Both the position numbers and the translations under genes were made by a program. The notes beneath the pieces were generated by a model. The model was not told the origin of the DNA, did no database searches, and worked only from the letters and a program-made list of their open reading frames with translations. 64,000 bases of DNA from Anodontia alba (taxonomy: Eukaryota; Mollusca; Bivalvia; Lucinida; Lucinidae), in the NCBI GenBank assembly GCA_964016985.1, contig OZ024837.1, forward strand, positions 37,144,591 to 37,208,590, in the 5' to 3' direction. Below are positions 41,541 to 52,660 of this stretch, one piece after another. Every line of letters begins with the position of its first letter. Within the stretch, counting starts at the first letter, position 1.

Positions 41541-41905
41541 CATATTCAACCTAATTACCGCACTGTGTGCTTAGGTTTTTCAAATTACTGGGAACACTCA
41601 TTTGTGGTTAAATATGTATCTATCTACTAAGGATACACTATAAAAAGATCAGAAAAGGACTTATTTGATAATGAATATGCGATTTTTTTCTGATTTTCTT
41701 TATAAAGGCATATGTTGTGGGTACTCATTGAATTCCATGGACAAGTCGATGCATTTCAAATGAGTACCCACAACATATGCCTTTGTAAAGAAGTAAAGAA
41801 AAAAGTGCACTTGTTGTAATCTTAAGACACGGAGTTTCTTGACTGTGTGCTTATAGGGGTATGTGCGGTAATTAGATAGATTATGGTATGTTTTATATGG
41901 AAAAA
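41541..41905. repeat. PAL-E MITE
   Basis: Ends ACCATATTCAACCTAATTACC and GTGCGGTAATTAGATAGATT. Inside, a PAL-B-like core CATATGTTGTGGGTACTCAT with its inverse surrounds GAATTCCATGGACAAGTCGA. Partner copy at 49231-50126. Confidence 0.78.
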
Positions 41906-41976
41906 TAAGAAAATTTTCCCATATAATCAAGATGCTTCTTATGAGTACCAACAGCATGTGTCATTATGGGCATATC

Positions 41977-42162
41977 TCTTGATAAGATGCTTTCTCAAAC
42001 CTAAAGTATTGATATTTTTCTTATTTCTTCACGAAAATATATGTTGTGGGTACTCATAAGAAGGGCCTCGCTCAGGCTCTCCTAATGAGTACCCACAACA
42101 TTTGTTTTTGTTGAGAATATGAAAAATATTTACCTGATACCCACTCTTATCTAGACCCATGA
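41977..42162. repeat. PAL-B MITE, full length
   Basis: Left TCTCTTGATAAGATGCTTTC, right CCACTCTTATCTAGACCCAT; core GTTGTGGGTACTCATAAGAA / TCCTAATGAGTACCCACAAC. Confidence 0.82.
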
Positions 42163-42444
42163 TGGAGAAATAAGAAAATTATCACAGCACTATCATTAAA
42201 TACTCCTCCTTAAGTATATATTTTACACAAGTTTGCAAACATAATGAGCTGTGTGGCAACGTAAGAAAATGTGTCTTATGACATATACACCTAGCAAAGA
42301 CTCTGATCAGTCTGAACAGTACTTGCTTGGGGCTCTTTAGAATACTATTATCAAATAATGATGATTATTACACTCAATCAATCAGTCTCCAATTTTTGTG
42401 ATTTTGTGTGTTCTTTGTTTCCAAAGGCAATCCTTTTTAACTTT

Positions 42445-42617
42445 TATATTACGTCCATTTCAACATTGTTTAAGTCATATTGAGATGACAACAGAATGAT
42501 AATGTGCAATGAAGTGCTATACAGTCACAAGCTGAATTCCATTTTCAGTGGGATTCAAACCTCTGACCACAGATCCAAAGTTGGGAGTGCTAACCACTCA
42601 TCCATCCATTCTTCTAT
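42445..42617 (-). repeat. SINE-3
   Basis: ATTTCAACATTGTTTAAGTC body; the minus-strand tRNA-like head has GGTTTGAATCCC (about 42549-42560) and TGGTTAGCACTCCC. Confidence 0.7.
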
Positions 42618-42654
42618 TAGCCAGGAATGGTAGAGATTTGCTGTTTTACGTCTT

Positions 42655-42907
42655 TTTATTAAAGGGGAATGGATACACTTTCTAGGGAGTCAACTCTGTC
42701 AAAAGAGTTTTGCCTCCCCTTTGAGGATAAGGTGTCTACTCTAATAAGAAAAGAATTTGCCCCTTTGGGAGCAAATTCTTTCCTTTTAGAGTAGACACCT
42801 TTTCAAAAGGGGCTTGGTGTGCAGGTAAGCAAACAGGAAGTCACATAATTTATATCCCTTTTCAAAAATGGCAGAACACTTGCCGAGTGTATCCAGACCC
42901 CTTTAGT
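42655..42907. repeat. TTAA-M palindromic MITE
   Basis: TTAAAGGGGAATGGATACAC on the left, GTGTATCCAGACCCCTTTA on the right. The centre pairs AAAAGAATTTGCCCCTTTGG with GAGCAAATTCTTTCCTTTTA. TTAAAGGGG ends resemble the Kolobok/T2 type; the right TTAA is mutated. Confidence 0.78.
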
Positions 42908-43204
42908 CCTATGGGCCACCTGAAAATGCGTCTTCGAGCATGCAAAAAATGCACAGATTTAGATTCATCCTGTGCATGCACGAAGTATCATCCTTGTCTT
43001 TGCTCTCTGTTAATACACTGTGTAGTGTCCAATGATCCTGTAAGCAAATAGTGAGAGCTTTAATCAGACTGGATGGATGCGCAGGTTGATCTGGGCCTTT
43101 GCTGTTCACATATACTATACCCAAAGTGCTGCCCATATTGAGACAATGAAGGAGTAATAATTAAAGGTTCTGTGCACTGAAGCACTTCAGTCATTAGCTT
43201 AAAA

Positions 43205-43560
43205 AAAAGGTAAGAGAAAAGTCCAGGGAGTGCCACAATCACAAACCGGAGCCCTTCCCAGACCCCAGGAGGAAGAGGAAACCGACAAATCCAAACAAGC
43301 ACAAATCGAACAAACGTACGAAAAGCACTAAGATTAGCTCTCTCTTCCCCAAGCGAGTTAATCACAATACTAAAAGGACTGAAAAACACAAGAACAAAAT
43401 GACACACGGAAAGACATACAACAAATCGCCTTGTAGAATAAACCACAAAGCAACAAAGAGTAAGACTAACACCGGGACCACCGCCTTAGAATGGTTAAGT
43501 CTGCCTCTAGCAGGATTTGAACTTGAGACCTTGTGATCCAAAGTAGGAGAGCTAGCCATC
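43205..43560 (-). repeat. SINE-4 with tRNA-like head
   Basis: On the minus strand the head GATGGCTAGCTCTCCTACTT and B box AAGTTCAAATCC (about 43508-43519) lead into GGCGGTGGTCCCGGTGTTAG and the body shared with 38000-38287, ending CTTACCTTTTTTT. The long minus-strand open frames here are SINE sequence. Confidence 0.7.
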
Positions 43561-44745
43561 ACGAAAACATGCCTATATAATTCTGACCCCCTTAAACCCC
43601 ACTTTTATATAGTAAAACTGGGGTTTACAGGGGTATACATTATTTTTCTTATTTCTGCTTAAAGGGCAAATATAAAGGTTTTTAAAATATTCCTGGTTTT
43701 CAGGGTGTTGACAGAATGCTTTAAGAGAATTATTTTGTTGAAAACCCCATCAAAAAATTCCAATCCAATCAAAAGTTATGGTGATTAATTTACGATAATT
43801 ACCTTTTTTCCTGTTAGAGTAACCTCCCTTGGATTGTGTATTGATTAAGGCCCACAATGCAATATTCTGTGATGTCATAGTGGAACTTAAATTTTAAACT
43901 GAAATTTTAAACAGGAGTATTCTGCATTTCCTTATATGCTACACAGTTTTTCTCCTTAACCATTATTGAAATTGGTCTCTGTCCACAAATAAGCCCACGA
44001 ATAGAGAATTTAACTCAAAATTTAATCTGTTATTTAAATTTAAAGCTAAATTTTAAAATGTTTAAAACTTGACTAATATTAAATTTTTCGTAAGTTTTTT
44101 TTAATAATAGTGAATTTTGGGTGTATATCATATAAATGAATGCCAAAAAAGTCAATTTTGGCTAATTATTAAGCATTGTAACTGGATTTTAAATTATTTA
44201 AATGAAATTTTTAAATTTGAAATGTAACACTTTAAACGGAAAATAAGAGCTAAATTCCTATGTATATTAGTTTAAAGGAGCTGAATAAATTAAACAATAT
44301 GAAAACTGAATTGATGCAGATTAAAGAGCAAAAAATATTGGCAATTTAAAAAAGTTTAAAATTTTACTGTTCCCTTATGATGTCATAAAAAGGCTCATGA
44401 ATATTAATGAGGCAGCCTGAATTCAATCCTCTTGGATGTTAAATATCAAATTTCAAATCGCAATATTTCAGAAACCGTTTAAGATAATTTGATGCGGTTT
44501 TCGGCAGTCACCTCCTTACTGAAGTGCCTTTAAATATTTAGTAGAATTAAAACCTTTATATTTGCCCTTTAAAAACATAGATTGTGGGTACTCGTTAGAA
44601 CTGCCTCGGTGAGGCGGTTCTAACGAATACTCACAATCTATGTTTTGAGCAGATACATGAAAAATATCAGAATTTTTATATCTGAAAATTTTCATTTTTT
44701 GGTCGTAAAATTTTCAGTATATTTGAATAGGCATGTTTTCGTGAT
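43558..44745. repeat. PAL-G MITE split by TTAA-I
   Basis: The left arm ATCACGAAAACATGCCTATA reaches TTTCTGCTTAA at 43662. The right part resumes TTAAAAACATAGATTG at 44569 and ends GCATGTTTTCGTGATG. Uninterrupted copies read TTCTGCTCAAAAACATAG here. Confidence 0.85.
43663..44568. mobile_element. TTAA-I element (906 bp) in PAL-G
   Basis: TTAA at 43659-43662 and 44569-44572. Ends AGGGCAAATATAAAGGTTTT and AACCTTTATATTTGCCCT are exact inverses over 18 bp. Very AT-rich interior without an open frame. TTAA targets with AGGG ends fit Kolobok/T2 or piggyBac. Single copy in this window. Confidence 0.88.
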
Positions 44746-44772
44746 GTGCTTAACCAATGGAGGCTTCGACTA

Positions 44773-45335
44773 CAGTCCTTTCGACATCACTCGAAAAGCC
44801 GTTTATTGCTTGGTGTTTTATTTTAAATGAAAATATTTTGTTCCCATTGATCATAACTTATCAGAAACTATTTATCTTTTCTGTTCCTGTGTTTTGTTCT
44901 CATATATATACCTTAAAATTAAATTTACCACCAAAAATTGGTCTGACCTATGCAATTTTTATAGTGAAGTGATATGTTTTTTTAATTTATATTTTTTACT
45001 TTTCATTGCTGAATTTGAATTTAAATATTGATGTTTTCAAAATATATTGTGAAAATTTCAGAAAAAAATGAACAAACGTAACTTGTTGAAAATCTGCCTC
45101 CAAGTACCCTACAAATTTCTGCATAATTTACATTCATTTTTCACTATGGGCAAAAAGTGAAAATATTTGATTTTTTTAAAAAAAAAAACCAATGACTAGA
45201 ACTAGAATAAAACTTTTTGTACCTAGGTAGTTATGACAAATGGTTTTGCATAAAATCAGGACGAAAGTTTGCAAATTTACTTCTGAGTAAAGTGCCAAAC
45301 AAAAAACAACTCTCTGAAAGATGTCGAAAGCACAG
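44773..45335. mobile_element. TA-O MITE
   Basis: TA-CAGTCCTTTCGACATCACTC ... GATGTCGAAAGCACAG-TA with the body landmark TTGGTCTGACCTATGCAATT, in the same orientation as 20525-21087. Confidence 0.88.
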
Positions 45336-45362
45336 TAGACAAGAATGATAATGGTTTTATGT

Positions 45363-45531
45363 TTTACATTCCTTTTAACATTATTTAAGTCATATCCAGT
45401 CGATGGAAGGTTGATAATGAAGCATCTGTGCAATGAAGTGCCATTCAGTCATTAATTGAAGTCCACCTCCAGCAGGATTCGAGCCTGGGACCTAGTGATC
45501 TGAAGTAGAAGGGCTAGCTGCTTAACCACCT
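45363..45531 (-). repeat. SINE-3 with clear tRNA-like head
   Basis: Minus strand: GGTGGTTAAGCAGCTAGCCC, then GTCCCAGGCTCGAATCC (B box, about 45475-45491). Body AATGACTGAATGGCACTTCA and GATATGACTTAAATAATGTT. Confidence 0.78.
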
Positions 45532-45770
45532 GGGCCCAGTTGTTCAAAGCATCGTTAGCTTAACAAGTTCATTAGTGGTCAAAATGTTAAGTGTTCTAGT
45601 AAGTACAATATCTAATCCACAGGTATTTTTGCTGAAAAAATGCAAGTTTGCAAATGCAAAAGCTACTCACATATTTGCAGCAAAAATATTAGCATATATG
45701 CCATATCTAATTATCGAAGTTTTAACGGTATGTTAACTAACAACATCATTAGTTTTGAACAACTGGACCC
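45532..45770. repeat. PAL-A MITE, full length
   Basis: GGGCCCAGTTGTTCAAAGCA ... TTTGAACAACTGGACCC, abutting the SINE-3 head without a gap. Confidence 0.88.
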
Positions 45771-45784
45771 TGGATGCTTCAACT

Positions 45785-46062
45785 CATCACAAAAACATAC
45801 CTAGATAATTTTGACCCCCTTAAACTCCACTTTTATACAGTAAAACTGCAGTTTATAGGGGTATACATTATTTTTCTCATTTCTGCTCAAAAACATAGAT
45901 TGGGGGTACTTGTTAGAACTGCCTCAGCAAGGCATTTCTAATGAGTACCCACAATCTATGTTTTGAGCAGAAATATGAAAAATATCAGAATTTTTATCTG
46001 AAAACTTTCAATTTTTGGTGGTGAAATTTTGAATATATTTGAATAGGTGTGTTTTCGTAATG
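45785..46062. repeat. PAL-G MITE, full length
   Basis: ATCACAAAAACATACCTAGA ... GGTGTGTTTTCGTAATG; core ACTTGTTAGAACTGCCTCAG and inverse. Confidence 0.85.
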
Positions 46063-46202
46063 TAGACAAGGAACCAAGGCTTCTTGAGGCAGACAGCAAA
46101 GACTGGTCATACTCCATGGTTAATCAGGCTGATCTGAGTTTTGCCTGATGCATAAGTCTAAAGGTTCATTTTCTCACATTGCATTGTAATAAGTAAGCTT
46201 AA

Positions 46203-46883
46203 AGACTCCATAATCCTCAAAAAATAGACATTTAATTATCCAAGAACAGTTTTTGTTTGTTTGTTTGTGTTGAGGTTTTACGGCCCAGTCAACCCAATGG
46301 GGTCATGTCGAGCGCAGTCCGTTTACCTAACCACACATTTACTGGGCAGGCTTAGTCCTCTAAGTGGTTAACCAGTATTGTGCACATTGTTTCGCCAGGA
46401 ACTGACAAGTGCCCTTCTTGAATCAGCGGAAGGGAGAGAATGACCGTAGAAAATATTTCATGATCAATCACCACGAAAGAGTGTTGCCGACCACGGCGGG
46501 GGTTGAACCCGCGACCTCCTGGTCTCCAGTCGGACGGCGCATCCAACTGAGCCACCGAGGCCGGCCAAGAACAGTTTAATGAAATGTTATATGGTATTAA
46601 TACAATCATAAAATGTGGCACCTGACAGCCTGTAAAATTTCAGTTAAGTCTCATTCTTGAAATGAAATGATTTTTTTATCATATCTCTGAATTAATGTTG
46701 CCAACATAAATTCAGAGATATGATAAAAAGTTGTTTCTTTTTTGATCTGGTTCAAAAACGAGAGACTATCTGAAATTTTACAAGCTGTCTTGTGCCACAT
46801 TTGATGATCGTATTAATATTATAAATCAATTTATTAAACCTTTCTTGGGTAAAAATTGTCTATTTTTGAGGAATATGGAGCCT
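46203..46883. repeat. TTAA-F MITE split by SINE-1
   Basis: TTAA at 46199-46202 and 46884-46887. Ends AGACTCCATAATCCTCAAAA and GAGGAATATGGAGCCT. Without the SINE and its duplication it is about 355 bp. Confidence 0.88.
46253..46564 (-). repeat. SINE-1, full length, in TTAA-F
   Basis: 13-bp perfect duplication CCAAGAACAGTTT (46240-46252 and 46565-46577). The minus-strand head GGCCTCGGTGGCTCAGTTGG and B box GCGGGTTCAACCC (about 46500-46512) are intact; the tail is (CAAA)n. This is the best copy of the family in the window. Confidence 0.95.
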
Positions 46884-47034
46884 TTAATTAAATGAGTAGA
46901 TGATATTTCAGAGAAATGCAGCATGTAATCTTGAACAACCAGTGGATACCAGATAAGAAAATTGTGTAAATGCAAGTGAATGTACAAAATGATGTATCAA
47001 AAATAGACAGTGACAATTTGTATCATATAAATAA

Positions 47035-47240
47035 ACATATGGTAAATGTCCACAAATTTCAAACACCAAAGTGTCTTACAAAGTGATATATGCAAACAGT
47101 GCAGACCAGATCAGACTGCTCCTCTGATCAGGGTCTACACTGTTTGCCATTCCATTAAGTATTTTAAGCAAAAGGAGCATAAAAAGCAAAATTTAGGCCA
47201 AAATAGTATGGAATAAAGTATTCAAATTTTAGGACATTTA
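47035..47240. repeat. PAL-K variant
   Basis: CATATGGTAAATGTCCACAA left end; core ACAGTGCAGACCAGATCAGA and inverse; right TTTTAGGACATTTAGCG. Confidence 0.68.
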
Positions 47241-47317
47241 GCGTATGTGTATATTTGAAATAATGTGTGAAAGTAATTTACAAATGATGATTTACATTTA
47301 CATATAACATCATCATG

Positions 47318-47505
47318 ATGATTTGGAGTTTTACATCCCTTTCAATATCATAAAAGTCATATTGAGATGATGGAAAAATTATGATGAAAGGCTCTGGGCA
47401 ATGAAGCAAGTACAGTCATGAGCTGAATTCCGCTGTCAGTGGGATTCCAACCCGACCATTGTGATTCTATGCTGGGAGCGCTAACCATTTGGCCACCTAA
47501 ATGGT
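47318..47505 (-). repeat. SINE-3
   Basis: TTTTACATCCCTTTCAATAT body. The minus head has GGTGGCCAAATGGTTAGCGC and a drifted B box. Confidence 0.7.
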
Positions 47506-47577
47506 TTCACATATAACAAGTAAATGTAAATTGGTGTCTGTCTAACAAAGAACAAGTAGTTTTTAAACAAAATAATG

Positions 47578-47763
47578 ACTAACTCCCACTACAGACTTAG
47601 CATGCTTGGTAAAAATGCAGCAAACAATATTTTGAAATATTTTTTTTCTCAGGAAACGGATTTTGACATTTCATGCAAGTTGTCTCCTCTCTGGGGAAAA
47701 ATTAAAAAAATGTCCAATATGTTATCTGCTGTATTTGCCCATAGAGTGGTAATGGTTAAAGCA
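47578..47763. repeat. PAL-L MITE
   Basis: TTAGCATGCTTGGTAAAAAT, then TGACATTTCATGCAAGTTGT, then AATGTTATCTGCTG and a right end GAGTGGTAATGGTTAA. Confidence 0.68.
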
Positions 47764-47837
47764 GGTTAATAACAATATTTTTGAGCACTGAAGCTGCAAT
47801 ATTTAATTCAATCCATTAGAGTTTCTAATGGATTGAT

Positions 47838-48110
47838 ATCACGAAAACATATCAATATAATTTCGACCCACTTAAACTCCACTTCTATATAGAAAAATTG
47901 GGGTTTACACGGGTGTACATTATTTTTCTTATTTCTGCTCAAAAACATAGATAGCAGGTACTCATTAGAACCACCTCAGCGAGGCTGGCTGAGGCAGTTC
48001 TATTGAGTACCCACAATCTATGTTTCAGCAGAAATATGAAAACTATCAGGATTTGTATCTGAAAACTTTCAGTTTTTTTGTGGTGAAATTTTCAATAATT
48101 TTCGTAATGA
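47838..48110. repeat. PAL-G MITE
   Basis: ATCACGAAAACATATCAATA left end. Core ACTCATTAGAACCACCTCAG / CAGTTCTATTGAGTACCC. Confidence 0.8.
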
Positions 48111-48120
48111 GAGACAAAAC

Positions 48121-48392
48121 TCAAAGCTCCAGATAAGAAGGATATCCATATAATATTTTTATTTGCCCATGAAAAATATCTTGTGGGTACTCATTAGAAG
48201 TGCCCCTGTCAATTAGTTTCCTAAAAAAAAAAAAAAAAAATTCAAAGGTCCAGATAAGTGCTAGCCAGATAATATTTTTATTACTCCAAAAATACATATA
48301 TATTGTGGGTGCTCATTATAAGCGCATCACCAAGGCCCTTCTAATAAGTACCAACAACATCTTTTTGTGGAAAAATAAGAAAAAAACATACG

Positions 48393-48423
<31 letters not shown>

Positions 48424-48425
48424 AT
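48121..48425. repeat. Two PAL-B copies and a (TA)n tract
   Basis: 48121-48213 is right-truncated by an A run. 48243-48385 has TCAAAGGTCCAGATAAGTGC and the core GTGGGTGCTCATTATAAGCG. (TA)n lies at about 48393-48420. From 48426 to 48850 nothing is recognised. Confidence 0.72.
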
Positions 48426-48854
48426 GCATGCTAGCATGTAAAGCAATCACCTAAATTTTGAAATCAAATCAACAGAAAAAATGGTTTTCCCAATGCAAAA
48501 TATGCATATGTTTTACGTACCCTAATTTCACTGTCGGATGTTGTCATTTAGATATGTAAGTTGAGTGGCGGTTGCTTCCCTTGTACAGGCATGCGCACAT
48601 CACATTAAGGTAGCATCGATTTTACTGGGGAAATGTTCTCATCATTAACACTTAACTGATACTTTAAAGAGAGAGCTGATATTGACATGAATGAATTTTG
48701 TTTACAACTCTGATGGCCCAGTGATTGCAAACAATACCAGTTTATTTATATCCTTCTTGCTGGTGTTTTTGAAATGACAAAAAAAACAAAAACAATTATT
48801 TTAGGTCTATAAATAAAGGTCTACAACTAAGGGAAAAAATGCAAGAAGATGAAT

Positions 48855-48889
<35 letters not shown>

Positions 48890-49170
48890 AAACTAGATTT
48901 CTCAGTCGATGGCACGCCATCTCAGAATTTCCATGCTCCGTACTTATACCGCTAATGGTGTGACGGATGGACAGAAAAATAATGTTGCTCTCGCACACCA
49001 TTACCATGAAAGAAAGCCATAGAGCAAGTTTGGTTAAATTCGACCCAGTGGTTTATGAGATAGTGTGACAAAGGGATGGATGGACAGACAGACAGACGGA
49101 TGGACAGAGGTACTCACAATATCCCCATCGCTAAAGGGTGGGGATAAATATAATATTTGCTTTTTTTGTT
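48855..49170. mobile_element. Pearl/HINE-like 3' remnant with poly-A
   Basis: A run at about 48856-48888, one array-like unit (CAAGTTTGGTTAAATTCGAC), then GGATGGACAGACAGACAGAC and the hairpin ATCCCCATCGCTAAAGGGTGGGGAT (arms of about ten). Confidence 0.65.
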
Positions 49171-49230
49171 TTTAATTTCTTAAGAAAAATAATATTACTT
49201 TTCCCTTGAAAAAAGCGCCTTATCTGGAGC

Positions 49231-50126
49231 TACCGTATTCAACCTAATTACCGCACTGTGCGCTTAGGTTTTTCAAACTTACTGGGAACACTCATTTGTG
49301 GTAAAATATGTACCTACTAAGGGTACACTATAAAAAAAGATCAGAAAAGGACATTTGATGATGATTATGCAATTTTTCTGATTATAAATGCATATGTTGT
49401 GGGTACTCATTTGAATTGCATCGACAAGTCGATGCAATTCAAATGAGTACCCACAACATATGCCTTTATAGACAAAAAGTACACTGCCTGTAATCTTAAG
49501 ACTACGAAATCGCTTGACTGTGCGCTTATAGGAGTATGTGCGGTAATTACTGTGCTTTCGACATCTTTCAGAAAGTCGTTTTTTGCTTGGCGCTTTACAC
49601 AAAAGAAGTAAATTTGCAAACTTTTATCATGATTTAATGCAAAACCATTCGTCGTAACTACCTATGCACAAAAAAGTTTTATTCTATTCATTGGATTTTA
49701 AAAAATCAAGTATTCTCACTTTTTCCTATAGTAAAAATGAATGCGAATTTTGCAGAAATCTGTAGGGTAGGTAACTTGGAGGCAGATTTTCAACAAATTC
49801 CTCTTGTTCAATTTTTCTGAAATTTTCACAATATTGTTGTGAAACATCAAAAATATAAATTCAGCAAAGAAAAGTAAAAAATATTTTCTTAGACAAAAAC
49901 TCCAAAAAATCACTTTACCATAGAAATTGCATAGGTCAGACCAATTTTTGGCCGTAAATTTAATTCTACTGTAAATATTTGAGAGCAAAACACTGAAACA
50001 GAAAAGACAAATGGTTTCTGATTGGATATGGTCAATCAGAACAAAATATTTTCATTCAAAATAAAACGCCAAGCAAAAAACGTCTTTCCGAGAGATGCCG
50101 AAAGGACAGTAGGTCGAATACGGTAT
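49231..50126. repeat. PAL-E MITE split by TA-O
   Basis: Ends TACCGTATTCAACCTAATTA and TAGGTCGAATACGGTA are inverses. It carries a PAL-B-type core at 49390-49470 (GTGGGTACTCATTTGAATTG and inverse, a long perfect palindrome around CATCGACAAGTCGATG). Confidence 0.85.
49550..50109. mobile_element. TA-O MITE in PAL-E
   Basis: TA-CTGTGCTTTCGACATCTTTC ... GAGATGCCGAAAGGACAG-TA. The PAL-E copy at 41541-41905 shows the empty site GGTAATTAGATAG. Its right edge lies 33 bp from the SOCS stop codon, so the likely 3' UTR and any nearby AATAAA (about 49677-49682, minus strand) are transposon sequence. Confidence 0.9.
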
Positions 50127-50141
50127 GTCTTAGACTCAAAA

Positions 50142-50461
50142 CTAATCTTCTAAATATTCTACATAATACTGCGCTTCTTGAAGATACTTCTTAATCGGGG
50201 TCGGAACGGGTAAATCATCGATATGATCTCTTCTCACCATCTGAAGTATGGCAAACCGACACATGTGTTGCAGTGACCTCATTTGAGCAAAACGTGATAC
50301 AGGGTGGAGCAGATGTATCGGCAGTGGAGGTGCACCCGGGGCAGAGGGGCGGATAAAATACAAGAATCTTCCATTACGTGAGTTCTCAACACACTGTTCG
50401 ATAAAGTCTTTGATGGTTGATTTCCCATGAGATTCCGGCTGTGACCAAAAACTGAACTGGC
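50142..50461 (-). CDS. SOCS6/7-type gene, last exon: end of SH2 domain and SOCS box
   Basis: Minus-strand terminal exon with acceptor TTTATGTTTCAG; it enters in phase 1 and ends at TAG (50142-50144), 105 codons after the split Gly. It completes the SH2 domain (QFSFWSQPESHGKS, IKDFIEQCVENSRNGRFLYF). A SOCS box follows: HLLHPVSRF, then the Elongin B/C-binding part SLQHMCRFAIL, then a Cul5-box-like LPVPTPIKKYLQEAQYY. In the family, SH2 binds phosphotyrosine and the SOCS box recruits a Cullin-5 ubiquitin ligase; SOCS6/7 act on receptor-tyrosine-kinase and insulin signalling. Spacing and PVSRF favour SOCS6/7 over SOCS1-3 or CISH. Upstream in-frame residues (from 50519) are intron. All key box residues are present. 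Confidence 0.93.
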
Positions 50462-50479
50462 CTGAAACATAAACATGAA

Positions 50480-50790
50480 CACTTAGCATGCTGAATAATT
50501 TAAGAAGCCACGCCCACATCTAATTTTCATACAATCAGCCATGCTGAATAATTTAAGATGCCATGCCCACTTCGAATTTTCAGACAATCAGCCAACTGAA
50601 TAATTTAAGATGTCGTGCACGCTTCAAAATTTCAGCCAATCAGATTACTTGATACAGGTTGTTGTTACAAATTCACATACTTAATGCCAAATAGTGTAGA
50701 TCCAGATCAGTTGGCTTTTGAAGAAGCCAACTGATCTGGATCTATACTGTTTGGAAAGGTAGGGCATATCTGGGTTCAGCAGGACCAGGG
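50480..50790. repeat. TTAA-D MITE with triplicated left arm
   Basis: TGCTGAATAATTTAAGA with GCCAYGCCCAC-like sequence occurs three times (about 50490, 50542, 50597). Core GATCAGTTGGCTTTTGAAGA and inverse. Right end CAGCAGGACCAGGG-TTAA. It begins only some 20 bp into the SOCS intron. Confidence 0.8.
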
Positions 50791-50794
50791 TTAA

Positions 50795-51005
50795 CACTCA
50801 GCATGCTATGAGCAAATTCAGACCACAAATTGATGATATTTTTCTTACTTTTCGAAGAAAACATTATTTGGCCTATCATGCAAGGTGTCTCCTTAAGAAC
50901 TGTCAAATCCTGTTTTCTGAGACAAAAAAAAAAAAAAAAAAAAAAAATTCAAAATGTCATCTGCTGAATTTTTCACCCAGCATGCTACATGCTTATCATT
51001 AAGCC
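50795..51005. repeat. PAL-L MITE
   Basis: CTCAGCATGCTATGAGCAAA and TTTCACCCAGCATGCTAC ends. Core CCTATCATGCAAGGTGTCTC. Contains an A run at about 50924-50947. Confidence 0.68.
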
Positions 51006-51349
51006 TTATAGTCTGGAAACCCCTAAAAGGGTAACAGGCAAACAGTGCAGATGCCACAGAATGCAGTGTCTGATCAGGGTGTCCACCATTTACAGATAGT
51101 TCAACCATTTTTCTCTTAAAATATCTAAATCTCATAGCCTGACGTACCTAAAATTGAAAATGGACACTTCCAATATGTAGTGTGGGGGAGTCTATTCAGT
51201 CTACAATGGGTTAAGGTAATAGTTAAAACTTGGGGCAAGGTACATTTTCTGATGTTGTGGATCATAAGATCTGCTTCCTCATATTTGTCATGCCCTTGAC
51301 CTGCTTTACAGGAAGAGATTGTCTGCATTGTCCAAAACAAATCCAAAAA
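51006..51349. other. Minor PAL-K-like piece; otherwise nothing
   Basis: GGCAAACAGTGCAGATGCCA at 51037 and TGTCTGATCAGGGTGTCCAC resemble a PAL-K core. The 106-codon minus frame here has no splice support and overlaps the start of the tandem array. Confidence 0.4.
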
Positions 51350-52160
51350 GAAATGCTGAAAAAGTGATAAAAAAATTATTTCAGGATTCTGAAAAAACCA
51401 CATGCATATCTTCAGGCCATCCTGAAAGCCCATGTAAAGTTTCAAAAGGATCGGCCAAAAACTGTGGGAGGAGTTAAGGGGACAAGGTACCTACTCTTTA
51501 TACACTTCTGTAATATTAGAACTCAAAAAAAAATGTCTATGTTCAAAATGTCTAAAAAGTAATAAAAATTAATTTCAGGATTCTGAAAAACCACATGCAT
51601 TTCTTCAGACCATCCTTAAAACACCTGTAAAGTTTCAAAAGAATCGGCCAAAAACTGTGGGAGGAGTCAAGGGGACAAGGTACCTGCTCCCTATACACTT
51701 CTGTAGTATTAGAACTCAAAAAATGTCTAAGTTAAAAATGCGGAAAAAGTGATAAAAAATTATTTCAGGATTCTGAAAAAACACATGCATATCTTCAGGC
51801 CATCCTAAAAGCCCACGTAAAGTTTCAAAAGGATCGGCCAAAAACTGTGGGAGGAGTTAAGGGGACAAGGTACCTACTCCCTATAGACTTCTGTAATATT
51901 AGAACTCAAAAAATGTCTAAGTTAAAAATGCGGAAAAAGTGATAAAAAATTATTTCAGGATTCTGAAAAAACCACATGCACATCTTCAGACCATCCTTAA
52001 AACACCTGTAAAGTTTCAAAAGGATCGGACAAAAACTGTGGGAGGAGTTAAGGGGACAAAGTACCTACTAAAAACTCGGAACCACGCACCACGCGCCACG
52101 CCCCACGGAAAAACAAAAACAGTGTCCCTCCACTTTTCTTCGAAAAGGCTGGGGACAATA
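51350..52160. mobile_element. Pearl/HINE-like element, 185-bp tandem array
   Basis: Four units contain TTTCAGGATTCTGAAAAAAC, CATCTTCAGGCCATCC, GTTTCAAAAGGATCGGCC, TGTGGGAGGAGTTAAGGGGA and CAAGGTACCTACTCCC. The last unit runs into CACCACGCGCCACGCCCCAC and a CTCCACTTTTC ... GAAAAGGCTGGGG pair. The GGACAGAC stretch is absent. Confidence 0.7.
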
Positions 52161-52164
52161 AACA

Positions 52165-52660
52165 GAATGAGATTTATACATGTAAAATATAATAAAGGTA
52201 TATGTCCTAAAATTTTGCACACCAAAATTTCTGACAAAATAGCAGCTGCAAACAGTGCAGATCCAGATCAGACTGCTCCTTTATGAACATTTTAACCCTT
52301 GTCATGCTGAATAAATTAAGATGCCACACCCACTTCTAATTTCCAGCCAATCTGATTACTTGATCTGGGTTTTTGATAGACATTCACATATTTAATGACA
52401 AACAGTGCAAATCCAGATCAGCTGGCTTCTTCAGAGCAAACTGATCTGGATCTAAACTGTTTGCTAAGACAGGGCATGTCATGTTCAGCAAGAGAAGGGT
52501 TAATGGTACAGGCCATTCTCGTGTTAATGTTTCATTGCAATCAGTGGAGAAAATTAACACTGATGAAAACTCTTCTTAAGTATTTAAAGATATAAAAGAC
52601 ATAATTTAGGCAAAAAAAAGTACGGAATAAAGTGTTTGAAATTTTAGAACATTTACTTTC
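52165..52660. repeat. PAL-K variant split by TTAA-D
   Basis: The left part (GGTATATGTCCTAAAATTTT, CAAACAGTGCAGATCCAGAT) ends at 52291; the right part ends GAAATTTTAGAACATTTA. A TTAA-D element sits in between. Confidence 0.7.
52296..52499. repeat. TTAA-D MITE in PAL-K variant
   Basis: TTAA at 52292-52295 and 52500-52503; ends CCCTTGTCATGCTGAATAAA and GTTCAGCAAGAGAAGGG. Confidence 0.88.

Noticed and set aside
37920..43562. Long hydrophobic minus frames (113, 92 and 128 codons) resembling membrane proteins
   Set aside because: They coincide with two SINE-4 copies that share the same sequence; the tRNA-like head at 43.5 kb identifies them as SINEs.
50279..50519. Minus-strand Met start at 50519 (MWAWLLKLF...) ahead of the SOCS-box exon
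   Set aside because: The first residues derive from intron and TTAA-D sequence. The acceptor at 50462-50464 with matching phase shows the exon starts at 50461.
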